Positions 8,057-16,921 of a DNA stretch of 44,962 bases are shown here, piece after piece. The position numbers and the translations under genes were made by a program. A model generated the notes under the pieces. It ran no database searches, had not been told where the DNA came from, and saw only the letters and a list, made by a program, of their open reading frames with translations. The stretch's first letter is position 1, and every line of letters begins with the position of its first letter. The stretch is from Brumimicrobium sp033722555 (GTDB lineage Bacteria > Bacteroidota > Bacteroidia > Flavobacteriales_D > Crocinitomicaceae), in the NCBI GenBank assembly GCA_033722555.1, contig JAWVYS010000027.1, forward strand, positions 1 through 44,962, written 5' to 3'.

Positions 8057-9142
8057 TCATGAAATTTTTCTACCCTTCCATTGAGGTTTGTAGCACAGAG
8101 CACCTATCACTACAAGTAAAAATATTATTGGATAAATGATCTGAAACAAAAGAAGGAAAACGACCTTAAAGCCCTGTTTAAGCCGCAGGGTATAACCTAA
8201 AAAAATGGTAGTATCTACAACAAATCTAATAACAAACAAAGAAACCACTGCTGTATATTCTCCCTGAATCAATAAGTACGTTAACGACAAGACTCCGCCA
8301 ACCAAATAAAGAAAAACAGTGATCCCCATGACAGATTCAGGCATTGATCGAACCGACTTAGTTTTACCGAGCCATCTGATCCTCTGATTCAAATATTGCG
8401 CGAAAGAACTCACCGATTCCGTAGCCACAGCCTGGCTCAATTCATTACTCACACTGACCTTAGCATTCCTGAGCTGAAAGCTGCGGAGAAGAAAATAATC
8501 ATCGCCGGACGAAATATGTTCATGGGTTATTAATGTACTTGTTTCCCGAAACGTACTATTCCTGAATAATAGATTTGCACCGGAAGCCGACATTACAAAA
8601 ACCGGAGAAAAAACATAATTCAGGGAATTAAAAAACAGGTATTCAGTAGCGAAGAAATTTCCGAAAAAATTCTTGGAAGTCATTATAACAGGTCGGATCT
8701 GAAGATCGTCGCTCGGGTTAATTTCCAGTCTGGAAAAGAAATCACTGTTTAGCCGAACATCCGCATCAAGAGTGAGAGAAAATTCAGATTCCGTTTTTTC
8801 GAGACCGAATTTGATAGCCTGTTTCTTACCTGTCCTGCTATCAGGCAAACGGATCAAGTAACATTTGTCATTTACTGAAACATAATCACTTACAAAATCA
8901 GCGGATCTATCCGTGGAGTGATCGTCAACAAATAACATTTTTCCGGGAAGTTCTTTCTGTTCCCTGAGGTCTGATAAAAGAAAAGGTAAGTTTTTCTCTT
9001 CGTTTCTAAAGGGAATAATCAGTGTTATCTGATTCAAGTTAGCACCGGATGCTTTCCTCTGATCTCCTGATCTCCTTATGATCAACAGAACCAAGGCTGT
9101 AAAACCGAACAGAATTACGAAAATGAGATAGAGTAAAGTCAT
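8057..9142 (-). CDS. Family 2 membrane glycosyltransferase
   Basis: The 361-residue protein has an N-terminal membrane anchor, a GT-A domain and two or three C-terminal transmembrane helices. Visible GT2 motifs are PFRNEEKNLPFLL, DDHSTDRSADF, the LDADVRL metal-binding stretch, SGDDYFLLR and the acceptor-side NQRIRW, a good Q/N-xx-RW motif of processive-type enzymes. It therefore transfers a sugar from a nucleotide or lipid donor at the cytoplasmic membrane; acceptor unknown. Its start overlaps the upstream UPF0104 gene by 4 bases (ATGA-type coupling), a pairing that suggests glycolipid or polysaccharide assembly. It resembles the other GT2 at 35711-36841 in general layout. Confidence 0.88.
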   Translation of the reverse strand: MTLLYLIFVILFGFTALVLLIIRRSGDQRKASGANLNQITLIIPFRNEEKNLPFLLSDLREQKELPGKMLFVDDHSTDRSADFVSDYVSVNDKCYLIRLPDSRTGKKQAIKFGLEKTESEFSLTLDADVRLNSDFFSRLEINPSDDLQIRPVIMTSKNFFGNFFATEYLFFNSLNYVFSPVFVMSASGANLLFRNSTFRETSTLITHEHISSGDDYFLLRSFQLRNAKVSVSNELSQAVATESVSSFAQYLNQRIRWLGKTKSVRSMPESVMGITVFLYLVGGVLSLTYLLIQGEYTAVVSLFVIRFVVDTTIFLGYTLRLKQGFKVVFLLLFQIIYPIIFLLVVIGALCYKPQWKGRKIS

Positions 9143-10077
9143 TTCTGATATTTACTTTTAAAGAGAAAATACAACCCCAAAAGGGCAGGAAAGGCTAAAT
9201 TAATCAACCACAGGCAAAGAGAGGCTGCAACAATGATCATCTTGTCGGGGATAAAACTGCCGAGAACAAGGAGTCCCACAGTTTCACGAACAACGAGTTT
9301 ACCCATAAGCACTGAGGGAATGAGTGTGACGATCACATAGTGCAAATAAAGCGCATAAATGAGTTCATGTGTATATTCGGCACCGAACGCGACCAAAAGC
9401 AAAGAGAACTGCATTACGAATATGAGATAGCGAAAAAGACTGAGTAACAAAAGGGGAAGTACGAGTCGTTTAGATCCTTTTCTGAACAATACGAGGACAT
9501 TATATCGGCGTTTAAATCTCCTGGCGTCTTCAATCGGTAGAAAAGGGAAAAGAATGTATAATAAAATTGAAAGTCCACCCAGAATAAAGCCTGAATAGGC
9601 GATATAGGACTTTTCATCCGCATACAAAACAAGTGGAGCGATATGAAAAAAACCTATGAGTCCAAAGAAAAAGGATGCCAGAAACTGTGCAAGGTTACCG
9701 TATAAGGTTCCGAGAATCAAGAAAGATCTGCTTCTTCCTTTGAAGTATAACATTCTGCCAATAAAATTTCCCAGTCTGTTAGGAGTAACAAAACCGGTAG
9801 AAATACCAGCGAAAAGGGATCTGATGATATTCGAAGTACTCGTTTTATGATCAACCGCCCGAACGGTGACAAACCATTTAAGAAATTCAAGTCCCCAGTT
9901 AGGCAAAACTAAAAGCACCGCCAGAAGCAAGTACCAGGAATTATGAAGATAGAGTGCATCAAGGTCTTCAAGAGAAATTTTTCTCAATTGCTGAATTAAA
10001 ATAAAACAAACGAGAATAAAGACCAGTATTTTTACTGACCACAAGAAAGTCTTTCTTACCTTTAAGCTTCGGAACAC
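9139..10077 (-). CDS. UPF0104/lysylphosphatidylglycerol synthase-type transmembrane protein
   Basis: The 312-residue protein has about eight hydrophobic segments. The stretch RSLFAGISTGFVTPNRLGNFIGRMLYFKGR is the signature of the UPF0104/LPG synthase TM-region family (AglD/MprF-like flippase domain), and MGKLVVRETVGLLVLG is the second conserved block. There is no aminoacyl-transferase domain, so it is not a complete MprF; members like this are thought to move or bind lipids. Translationally coupled to the glycosyltransferase downstream, it probably works on the same lipid-linked product. The start is a GTG, since no ATG is available before the first membrane segment; only 13 bases separate it from the divergent ruvC start. 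Confidence 0.8.
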   Translation of the reverse strand: MFRSLKVRKTFLWSVKILVFILVCFILIQQLRKISLEDLDALYLHNSWYLLLAVLLVLPNWGLEFLKWFVTVRAVDHKTSTSNIIRSLFAGISTGFVTPNRLGNFIGRMLYFKGRSRSFLILGTLYGNLAQFLASFFFGLIGFFHIAPLVLYADEKSYIAYSGFILGGLSILLYILFPFLPIEDARRFKRRYNVLVLFRKGSKRLVLPLLLLSLFRYLIFVMQFSLLLVAFGAEYTHELIYALYLHYVIVTLIPSVLMGKLVVRETVGLLVLGSFIPDKMIIVAASLCLWLINLAFPALLGLYFLFKSKYQK

Positions 10078-10090
10078 CTCAAATAAATTA

Positions 10091-10678
10091 ATGGTTGAAG
10101 ATAAAATAATTCTTGGAATTGACCCCGGTACAACTATTATGGGTTATGGGATTATCCATGTAAAAAGTGACAAGATGAGTATGATCACCTATGGGGTCAT
10201 CAATTTGCAGAAACTGGCCTCTCATCCGGATAAATTAAAAAAAATCTTTGATCGGGTGGATGCCATAATAAAAGAGTATAAACCAGACGAAATGGCCATT
10301 GAAGCACCTTTCTTCGGCAAAAATGTTCAATCCATGCTCAAGTTGGGAAGAGCTCAGGGAGTATGTATTGCTGCATCCCTGAATAGAAATATTCCCTTTG
10401 AGGAATATTCTCCCAGAAGAATTAAACAGTCCATTACAGGGAAAGGCAGTGCAAGTAAAGAACAGGTTGCCGGAATGTTGCAGTCCTTATTGAATCTGAA
10501 AGAACTTCCTAAGCATTTGGACGCGACTGACGGCTTGGCTGCTGCCGTTTGTCATTTTTATTCAAAGGGAAAGGGAGAACATAACAAAACACGCTCATCC
10601 AGTTGGAAATCATTCATGTCTGAAAATCCTGAAAGGAATCTTACCGGTAACCAGAAAAAAACTAAGCCTCGCGAATAA
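10091..10678 (+). CDS. ruvC: Holliday junction resolvase RuvC
   Basis: The 195-residue protein contains the four acidic residues of the RuvC active site: Asp11 in GIDPGT, Glu71 in AIEAPFFGKN, and Asp144 and Asp147 in HLDATDGLAAAVCH. These line up with Asp7, Glu66, Asp138 and Asp141 of E. coli RuvC. The enzyme cuts four-way DNA junctions as a dimer during recombination with RuvAB. A basic C-terminal tail of about 30 residues follows the core and is longer than in E. coli. No ruvA or ruvB lies nearby. The last 17 bases overlap the end of the converging HIT gene. Confidence 0.96.
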   Translation: MVEDKIILGIDPGTTIMGYGIIHVKSDKMSMITYGVINLQKLASHPDKLKKIFDRVDAIIKEYKPDEMAIEAPFFGKNVQSMLKLGRAQGVCIAASLNRNIPFEEYSPRRIKQSITGKGSASKEQVAGMLQSLLNLKELPKHLDATDGLAAAVCHFYSKGKGEHNKTRSSSWKSFMSENPERNLTGNQKKTKPRE

Positions 10679-11051
10679 GTTTGGCTGTTTCCTTCATTTC
10701 CTCTTCGGAAAATGATTTTTTGGACTTAGTGAAGTCCATGTCGGCAACGTTGTTTATTGGAATTAAATGTACGTGAGCATGAGGCACCTCAAGACCAATA
10801 ACGGTTACTCCAATGCGTTTACAATCGAGAACCTTATCCATCTTTTTTGCGATCTCCTTTGAAAAGACCATCAATCCCGAAAGGGTGTTGTCAGACAAGT
10901 CAAATATGTAATCCACCTCCTTTTTAGGCACAACCAAGACATGCCCTTTAACCAGGGGGTTGACATCAAGAAAAGCTAGATAATCATCGTTTTCAGCCAC
11001 CTTGTAGCTTGGAATCTCTCCGTTAATAATTTTTGTGAATACAGATGCCAT
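10662..11051 (-). CDS. HIT-family nucleotide hydrolase/transferase
   Basis: This small 129-residue protein has the histidine triad HAHVHLIP (His91, His93, His95) and the N-terminal FTKIINGEIPSYKV and LVKGHVLVVPK blocks of the Hint branch of the HIT superfamily. Such proteins hydrolyse purine nucleoside phosphoramidates or related adenylates using the middle histidines. The start codon overlaps the last base of greA's stop, indicating a greA-HIT operon, an arrangement common in Bacteroidota. Its 3' end overlaps the ruvC 3' end by 17 bases. Confidence 0.93.
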   Translation of the reverse strand: MASVFTKIINGEIPSYKVAENDDYLAFLDVNPLVKGHVLVVPKKEVDYIFDLSDNTLSGLMVFSKEIAKKMDKVLDCKRIGVTVIGLEVPHAHVHLIPINNVADMDFTKSKKSFSEEEMKETAKLIREA

Positions 11052-11524
11052 TATCTGGAAATATTAAGAATTTCAAACTGAATTATTCCTCCAGGTGTTT
11101 GAACATCGGCAACATCACCCACGGCTTTACCCAGAAGACCTTTGCCAATGGGTGAATCAACCGATATTTTCTTTTCTTTCAGATCGGCTTCATTTTCAGC
11201 GACGAGGGTGTATTCCATTTCTGCGTTATTCTTCAAGTTCTTTATTTTAACCTTGGATAGAATAAGTGCTTTTGAGGTATCGATTTCCGAATCATCTATC
11301 AATCGCGCATTCGCCAGAACATTTTTCAATTTTGAAATCCGCATCTCAAGTAAACCTTGAGCTTCCTTTGCAGCGTCGTATTCAGCGTTCTCAGAAAGAT
11401 CACCCTTATCTCTGGCTTCCGCAATCTGTTTTGAAATATTCGGCCTTTGAACCACCTCCATGTCATGAAGTTCATCCTTAAGCTTCTGGAGTCCTTCTTT
11501 CGTGTAATAATTTATTTTAGACAT
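11051..11524 (-). CDS. greA: Transcription elongation factor GreA
   Basis: The 157-residue length and layout fit GreA: an N-terminal coiled coil with YTKEGLQKLKDEL, then ARDKGDLSENAEYDAAKEAQG, the family signature, and a C-terminal FKBP-like domain with SPIGKGLLGKAVGD. The acidic pair at the coiled-coil tip (Asp-Leu-Ser-Glu region) inserts in the RNA polymerase secondary channel and stimulates cleavage of backtracked RNA. A TATCTTTG box 67 bases upstream, with a TTG 18 bases before it, is the likely promoter for greA and the coupled HIT gene. Confidence 0.97.
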   Translation of the reverse strand: MSKINYYTKEGLQKLKDELHDMEVVQRPNISKQIAEARDKGDLSENAEYDAAKEAQGLLEMRISKLKNVLANARLIDDSEIDTSKALILSKVKIKNLKNNAEMEYTLVAENEADLKEKKISVDSPIGKGLLGKAVGDVADVQTPGGIIQFEILNISR

Positions 11525-11591
11525 ATCTCTTCGATAATAAAATTATGCATAACAAAAAACAAGAGAGCCTATTCAGACCCTCCTGTTCAAA

Positions 11592-11620
11592 CAAAGATAT
11601 AATATTTTTTCTTATTTCAA
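11592..11620 (-). promoter_or_regulatory. Putative promoter of greA-HIT
   Basis: The minus strand has TTG (11618-11620), an 18-base spacer and TATCTTTG (11592-11599), the best complete -33/-7 arrangement in the window. It lies partly in the 3' end of the preceding PorV/PorQ-like gene and predicts a leader of about 60 bases. Confidence 0.6.
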
Positions 11621-12670
11621 GCTAAGCGTAACACCAAATGTGTGGATTGATCCAAATGGATTTGAAAGTCTTACAGCATACTCGAATCCCATCGGAGATT
11701 TGTTCTTACCAAGAAGAGCATCAACGCTGAATCCTGCAGTAAGACCTGTCAAACTTGATGTGGATACTTCGCGATCGAAAATGTCTTTTTCGAATACGTA
11801 ACCCGCTCTTACATTGAAAGCCGCTTTTTCAAGAGACATTCCGTAATCAACACCGAAATTGAATAGATCATTTGTAAATGAATTGGCATGGAACCCTACG
11901 GCTGCAGTCAATTTGCTCATTTCACTGAAGATAAAATCGTAAGAAGCACCCATTGCAAGCAACGATGGCATTTCAAACGAAGCAGAACGCTGCTCCAGCG
12001 TAGCATTTCCTCCTGTAGACTGATAGAAGATTTCCTGGCTCAAACCATCACCTCTGAAGGTCATCGGCGTACCAACATTTTTCAGGGTAATACCAAATTT
12101 GGTTTGATCCTGCTCACCTGTTACATACCTTACACCTGCGTCAAAAGCAACTCCGGTAGCTTTCAGGTTAGCGATGTTCTCATTAACAATCTTCACATTA
12201 AGACCAGCATAGATGGAATTCGAAAACTCTCTGGCATAACCCAGGTTAATGATATTCTTTCGTGGTGAAAACTGACCGATACCACCTTCAGGCAGATCAA
12301 CAGTAGTAATGTCGATATCTCCGAATCCAAAGGACTGGATACTCAACGCTATAACACTCTGATCAGAAATTCTCTGAGCGATACCGGCAGAATTGAGTGA
12401 AATTCCTGCGCTTCCTAACCAGTTGGTGTAATTAAACTTCAGCTGCGTCTTGTCTGTAAAAGCCAGTCCGGCGATGTTCGTGAACTGGGCCTCAAGACCA
12501 TCCACGCATGCGACACCCGCAGTTCCCCAAGCGGAGGAACGTGCCCACGGATTCACGAGCATTTCACTTGCCCCGGCAGAACCGATACGATCTTCATTTC
12601 CGGCGAATGCAGGGAGTGATACAGCGATCACTCCTGCTATCATTGATACTTTTATTATCGATCTAAACAT
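11612..12670 (-). CDS. PorV/PorQ-like outer-membrane beta-barrel protein
   Basis: The 352-residue protein has a signal peptide (cleavage near AFAG, residue 23) and alternating beta strands typical of a FadL/PorV-like barrel. The N-terminal stretch SAGASEMLVNPWARSSAWGTAGVA and FTNIAGLAF match the PorV/PorQ pattern in which a conserved ARALGMGGA-type segment is followed by 'NPAGLA'; the C-terminus ends in FGVTLSLK. PorV carries T9SS cargo at the outer membrane and PorQ helps anchor it. This one is the last gene of a three-gene minus-strand operon, 29 bases after the 1399-residue secreted protein, so it may be a dedicated shuttle or anchor for that protein. It could also be a general PorV-family paralogue. 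Confidence 0.75.
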   Translation of the reverse strand: MFRSIIKVSMIAGVIAVSLPAFAGNEDRIGSAGASEMLVNPWARSSAWGTAGVACVDGLEAQFTNIAGLAFTDKTQLKFNYTNWLGSAGISLNSAGIAQRISDQSVIALSIQSFGFGDIDITTVDLPEGGIGQFSPRKNIINLGYAREFSNSIYAGLNVKIVNENIANLKATGVAFDAGVRYVTGEQDQTKFGITLKNVGTPMTFRGDGLSQEIFYQSTGGNATLEQRSASFEMPSLLAMGASYDFIFSEMSKLTAAVGFHANSFTNDLFNFGVDYGMSLEKAAFNVRAGYVFEKDIFDREVSTSSLTGLTAGFSVDALLGKNKSPMGFEYAVRLSNPFGSIHTFGVTLSLK

Positions 12671-12699
12671 AATTCTAAATTTCCAATTTTAAGTCAATC

Positions 12700-15600
12700 T
12701 TATAAATTCTCCAAATCCGGTTTACGAAGTCCACCAAAGAATTTAACTACTCTTTCACCAATTCCGGGAACATCGACGTGTATTAAATATACTCCACCTG
12801 ATACCGGAATGTTTTCCGCATTTTTCAGATCCCAGTCAATGGAAGTGATTGGGCTATCTTTATCGTAAGATCTGATGAGTTTACCCGAAACATCGTAGAT
12901 TCTTACCTTACATCTCTCAGGAAGATTAGTGATCTTAACGCGCGTGTCAAGCTTTGATCTCTCGTATTCAGAGAAAGCGTAATACGGGTTAGGAACAACA
13001 TTAATCATATCGAGCACACTTGCCAGCGTTTCCTCATCACCCTTAACTGTACTGAATGCATCCATGTTCCATTCATATGTAGGACGACCACCGTTCACAC
13101 CTGACATGGTGAAATCTTCGTATTTTCTGTTTTTACGAACTCTTACACGCACATCGGTCGAATTCAGGGTTTGATTCGGCGCCAACATTGGTTGCATCAC
13201 CCAGGATAAATCTCTGTATACATTTCTGAATCCTGAGCTATTCTCAGCAGCAAGGTTTGTGTGAAGGAATACTCCCTGATCGTATTCAGGAACGTTGTTC
13301 GGTCCACCAAACACATATATCGTATGTTGTCCACCAAACAAGGGGCTTCCAATAGAGTTATAGAAATTGCTTGTTGGATTCCAAACCATATCAGCACCGT
13401 TCTGACCGGCTAAGAATGAATTCTCACCGTAAGCCATGTTCAAACGTCTTCCAGTCTCAACATCTATAGCATAACCAGGGAACCAGCCCATACCTGTCGG
13501 AGTCGTTCCGTTTGGATTTGCCTCTGAAGCATTGTATCCCGGATCACCTGCCTGACGTCCGCTTTTGTCGATCGACGGGCTTTTACGTAGAAGACCCGGT
13601 TTAGCGCCACCGATTGCTAGGTTATCGTCAAAACTCAACTCTATTACAGGACATCTGGTCCACTTGCTTCTGTCTGATGTAAATACGATGTCCACACTTG
13701 GGTGATAAACTGTTGACAAATACTGAACCGCATCACTACGATAATTAGTCGTTGTGCTGATCGGAGAGCCCGGGATTCCGATAGGGTTGTAACCACATCC
13801 GTTAAATCTCGCCAATTGACCGGCAGTCACTGTTCCACCTAATAAATTATCGTAATACTGATTAGGATCTTTTCCAATAAAATCACCGTAGCAGCATGGA
13901 TCTTGTAAACCAGCATCAGGATTACAGTCAGTAGAAGTTGGATTATAATCACCGGACATAATCCAGTTCTGCGGAGTGAAATTGTCGTTATCCGGAACTC
14001 CTATCAACCAACGCTTGGAGCTATCCGCAAAATCGATTGTAGCCTCAATAGGGATAGAAATTCTATCACGGAACGCACAGTTTGCTGCCTCGTTCGCACA
14101 AGGATATTCTTCTTGCTCAATCTGAACTGAAATACCCCACTCCGGAATTAGCTGTTCGTTAAGGAAGTCGATGGTTCTGTCAGAAGAAATAGAATCCAAC
14201 AAAGCTCCACCCTTGCTTGCATAACGCTTTATTTGCCAGCTGGCAGTATCAATATTTGAATAATCTTTAAATTCAAGGGTAAAATATCCGTCTACAAGGT
14301 TAAGCGGATCGATCACCTTAACGTTGATAGGTCCTGCACCCTCAAGGTACGTTGGAGTTTCAACCGAATTATTCGCAAGAATAGCTACCTCCGTAGCTGG
14401 GGTAATATCAATTGCTCTGTTGCCATTTCCAACACCGTCAAGCGTAGTAATCTGTGGAGATGAACCGTATGGCAACCCGGCCACAGTTCCGTCGAAGCGA
14501 GGAGCAGGATTATGAGGAATACCCGCAACTGCTTTGATCGCAGATCCGTCAGCAGCAAGACGCGAACTGATATAAGGAATCTTCTGACCGTCTAATAGTT
14601 GAGGATCAGTAGGATCATAAGGCTTATATTCGTTAAAGGCGTATGCAATCGCTATATAATAATATGTCTTATGGTTCACAAGCGCTTTGGCATCATTCGC
14701 AAATGCATCCTCGGTTACAAGGAATGAATGACGAATACCTCGGTTCTCACCATTTACTCTTTCAACTGGAACAGCGAAACCAAGTTCTTCGTTGAATTCA
14801 AAGTTTATTATTCTGGCAATATCGTTTTCGATATCACACTGAGCAACTAATCTCGCACGATCAATATCGCCAATATCTCCAACCCCTGCTTCTTCGTCTG
14901 CCATCTGATAGATTTGATATCCTTCAAATCGATAAACTTTATCGATCTGCGTTCCATCAACAGGATCAACGATATTGATATTATCCTCCTCAGCATAGCT
15001 TTCATTTACGTTATTACCAAAAGGATTATCAATAAGAAGAACTAACTCATTTTCCAGTTCAACAATCTCCAAAACAGGAGCTGTTGGTGGATCCAAGATC
15101 TCGAAACAGTTATCGAACAGAGCCTGAGCTTTGGTATCATTTTGTTTTACTCTTAAAACTGATGCGTAAGCATCTCCTTCGAACGCACGACCATAAACAA
15201 CACCTACAGTCAGGTTATTTATCGCACCAGGAGTTAAGGTAAAAGGACCTGCAGACTGCAAGAAACGTCTGTCACCGTCATCATTTGAATTTCCACCTCC
15301 GTCAGTATTGGTTTCTGTCCATTCCCAGCCCATATCTTGACCTCTCGTTCCCCAGTGAAGCGGATCAGAATCTCCGGGATAACAGTAGGAAGCTTCAACC
15401 GCAGTTACACCTACACTACCTGTATACCCAGTACCCCCGAAGAAAACAGGTGAATTATCTCTCCAGAATCCTGTCATGTAATTGTAGAAGTGTGTTGGCG
15501 CAGTTGGATCGTGTGTAGCCGGAGCTCCAATATCCGAACGGTTGTAGTAGTTAAATCTTCTCATTCCGAAACGCTCGTTATCCACGATACCGTCTGAATA

Positions 15601-16899
15601 TCCAATTCCAATTCCTTGGTACACAATCCCGTCACCCGAAAGTGCTTCGTTTACCGTTGGTACAACAAAAATAGTTGTTCCATCAGGCTGTTCTTCATTT
15701 CTCGGACCAACGTTGTCCAAATTATCAGCATCCTGATAAGGACCTTCAAAGAAATCAATACCAACTGCCGGAGGGTTGTCACCGTAACCAGGTGCTCCGT
15801 TTCCTCCGGGATCATTGTTCGTACCATTATAAGCATAACCTAATCCACGAGACACATCACAACCCACAAAATCGTCATCAGAGAACCCAACATCCGCATC
15901 AGCATACTGGGTAAAATAAGTATCAAATAAGGTCTGGGTACTTCTATTGATCATTTCATAATTGTAGAAAGTCATTCTGTTTACCTCGTCATTGGTAGCG
16001 AAAGAAAATGCCTGAGCGCGGATCTCCATACCGATTGGATCTGCTCCGGATTCAGTATGAATATTACCCTTATCATTGAACACCCACCAGTTCGTTTTAT
16101 CACCGAAAAGAGTAACACGTCTGTCAATACCACATTCCACGTCATCACGACCAAGAATATCATCAAACCAAGGCACGTCACCCTGAGAAGGATCGTAAGT
16201 AAGATCTCCTGATCCACCGGCAGAAGGGTAATCGTAGAAAGGTGCGAGATAGTAATCCTGACCTATAGAAGGATCACCGTGAGCAGGCCAGTTCTGAATT
16301 CGGTTAATCGCATCATTTGAAAGAGGAAATTCATCATCACAATCAGGGTTCTGATCACATTCGAATGCCAGCGTGAATGCAATTACCTCGGCTTTTTCAA
16401 TAGGAAAGAACTTATCATACTTCTGACACTGATCAGGAGAGATAGTTGCGGCCCCGAAATCGCGCGTTGCATCAAATCCTACAGGTTGCCCTGGGTCATA
16501 GGTTCCTGTACCCACCGTTTGGGATAAAGGTCCCGCCCAGAAATCGTTACCCTGACGGAATTTAACCGCAGCAAGTTTTAGCTGTCCGTTAACGTCGAGA
16601 CCACCCATCCAGATCGAACCTGAATAAAGCACGTGATTTCCACCACCGATTGGTACTTCATAGGAAGCTGCTCCGGTCTGTCTGTTCTGCCAAAGAGATC
16701 CACCAACTTCAATCAACGCCTCAACGTCATTGAAGTTCATGAAAAGTCTTGCCGTAGACGGAGGACAGTTCGCCTTGTTATAAGACGTACTTGCGCCATT
16801 CTGACCCTTAGAACCATCCTTGTTCTTGCGGTTCAGATCGTAAGCATTTGCTGTAATCGCAGATGCAAAAACCAGTATTGCAATTAAATATAATTTCAT
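12700..16899 (-). CDS. Very large secreted protein with T9SS-like C-terminal domain
   Basis: The 1399-residue protein has a signal peptide (cleavage near ANAYDL, about residue 20), no transmembrane segment, high Asn/Gly/Asp content and scattered Cys, including a CC pair. The last 99 residues (from 1301) look like a type A sorting domain: VVPNPYYAF, VKITNLPERCKVRIYDVSGKL, then GGVYLIHVDVPG and GERVVKFFGG, but the protein continues with LRKPDLENL instead of stopping after the final strand. The body is beta-rich with aromatic Gly-Asp loops and no enzyme motif I recognise. The TonB receptor lies 22 bases upstream and the PorV/PorQ-like gene 29 bases downstream, so all three are probably one operon. 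Function unknown; surface exposure is inferred. Confidence 0.8.
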   Translation of the reverse strand: MKLYLIAILVFASAITANAYDLNRKNKDGSKGQNGASTSYNKANCPPSTARLFMNFNDVEALIEVGGSLWQNRQTGAASYEVPIGGGNHVLYSGSIWMGGLDVNGQLKLAAVKFRQGNDFWAGPLSQTVGTGTYDPGQPVGFDATRDFGAATISPDQCQKYDKFFPIEKAEVIAFTLAFECDQNPDCDDEFPLSNDAINRIQNWPAHGDPSIGQDYYLAPFYDYPSAGGSGDLTYDPSQGDVPWFDDILGRDDVECGIDRRVTLFGDKTNWWVFNDKGNIHTESGADPIGMEIRAQAFSFATNDEVNRMTFYNYEMINRSTQTLFDTYFTQYADADVGFSDDDFVGCDVSRGLGYAYNGTNNDPGGNGAPGYGDNPPAVGIDFFEGPYQDADNLDNVGPRNEEQPDGTTIFVVPTVNEALSGDGIVYQGIGIGYSDGIVDNERFGMRRFNYYNRSDIGAPATHDPTAPTHFYNYMTGFWRDNSPVFFGGTGYTGSVGVTAVEASYCYPGDSDPLHWGTRGQDMGWEWTETNTDGGGNSNDDGDRRFLQSAGPFTLTPGAINNLTVGVVYGRAFEGDAYASVLRVKQNDTKAQALFDNCFEILDPPTAPVLEIVELENELVLLIDNPFGNNVNESYAEEDNINIVDPVDGTQIDKVYRFEGYQIYQMADEEAGVGDIGDIDRARLVAQCDIENDIARIINFEFNEELGFAVPVERVNGENRGIRHSFLVTEDAFANDAKALVNHKTYYYIAIAYAFNEYKPYDPTDPQLLDGQKIPYISSRLAADGSAIKAVAGIPHNPAPRFDGTVAGLPYGSSPQITTLDGVGNGNRAIDITPATEVAILANNSVETPTYLEGAGPINVKVIDPLNLVDGYFTLEFKDYSNIDTASWQIKRYASKGGALLDSISSDRTIDFLNEQLIPEWGISVQIEQEEYPCANEAANCAFRDRISIPIEATIDFADSSKRWLIGVPDNDNFTPQNWIMSGDYNPTSTDCNPDAGLQDPCCYGDFIGKDPNQYYDNLLGGTVTAGQLARFNGCGYNPIGIPGSPISTTTNYRSDAVQYLSTVYHPSVDIVFTSDRSKWTRCPVIELSFDDNLAIGGAKPGLLRKSPSIDKSGRQAGDPGYNASEANPNGTTPTGMGWFPGYAIDVETGRRLNMAYGENSFLAGQNGADMVWNPTSNFYNSIGSPLFGGQHTIYVFGGPNNVPEYDQGVFLHTNLAAENSSGFRNVYRDLSWVMQPMLAPNQTLNSTDVRVRVRKNRKYEDFTMSGVNGGRPTYEWNMDAFSTVKGDEETLASVLDMINVVPNPYYAFSEYERSKLDTRVKITNLPERCKVRIYDVSGKLIRSYDKDSPITSIDWDLKNAENIPVSGGVYLIHVDVPGIGERVVKFFGGLRKPDLENL

Positions 16900-16921
16900 A
16901 ATTACTCTGTTTTTATTCTAT

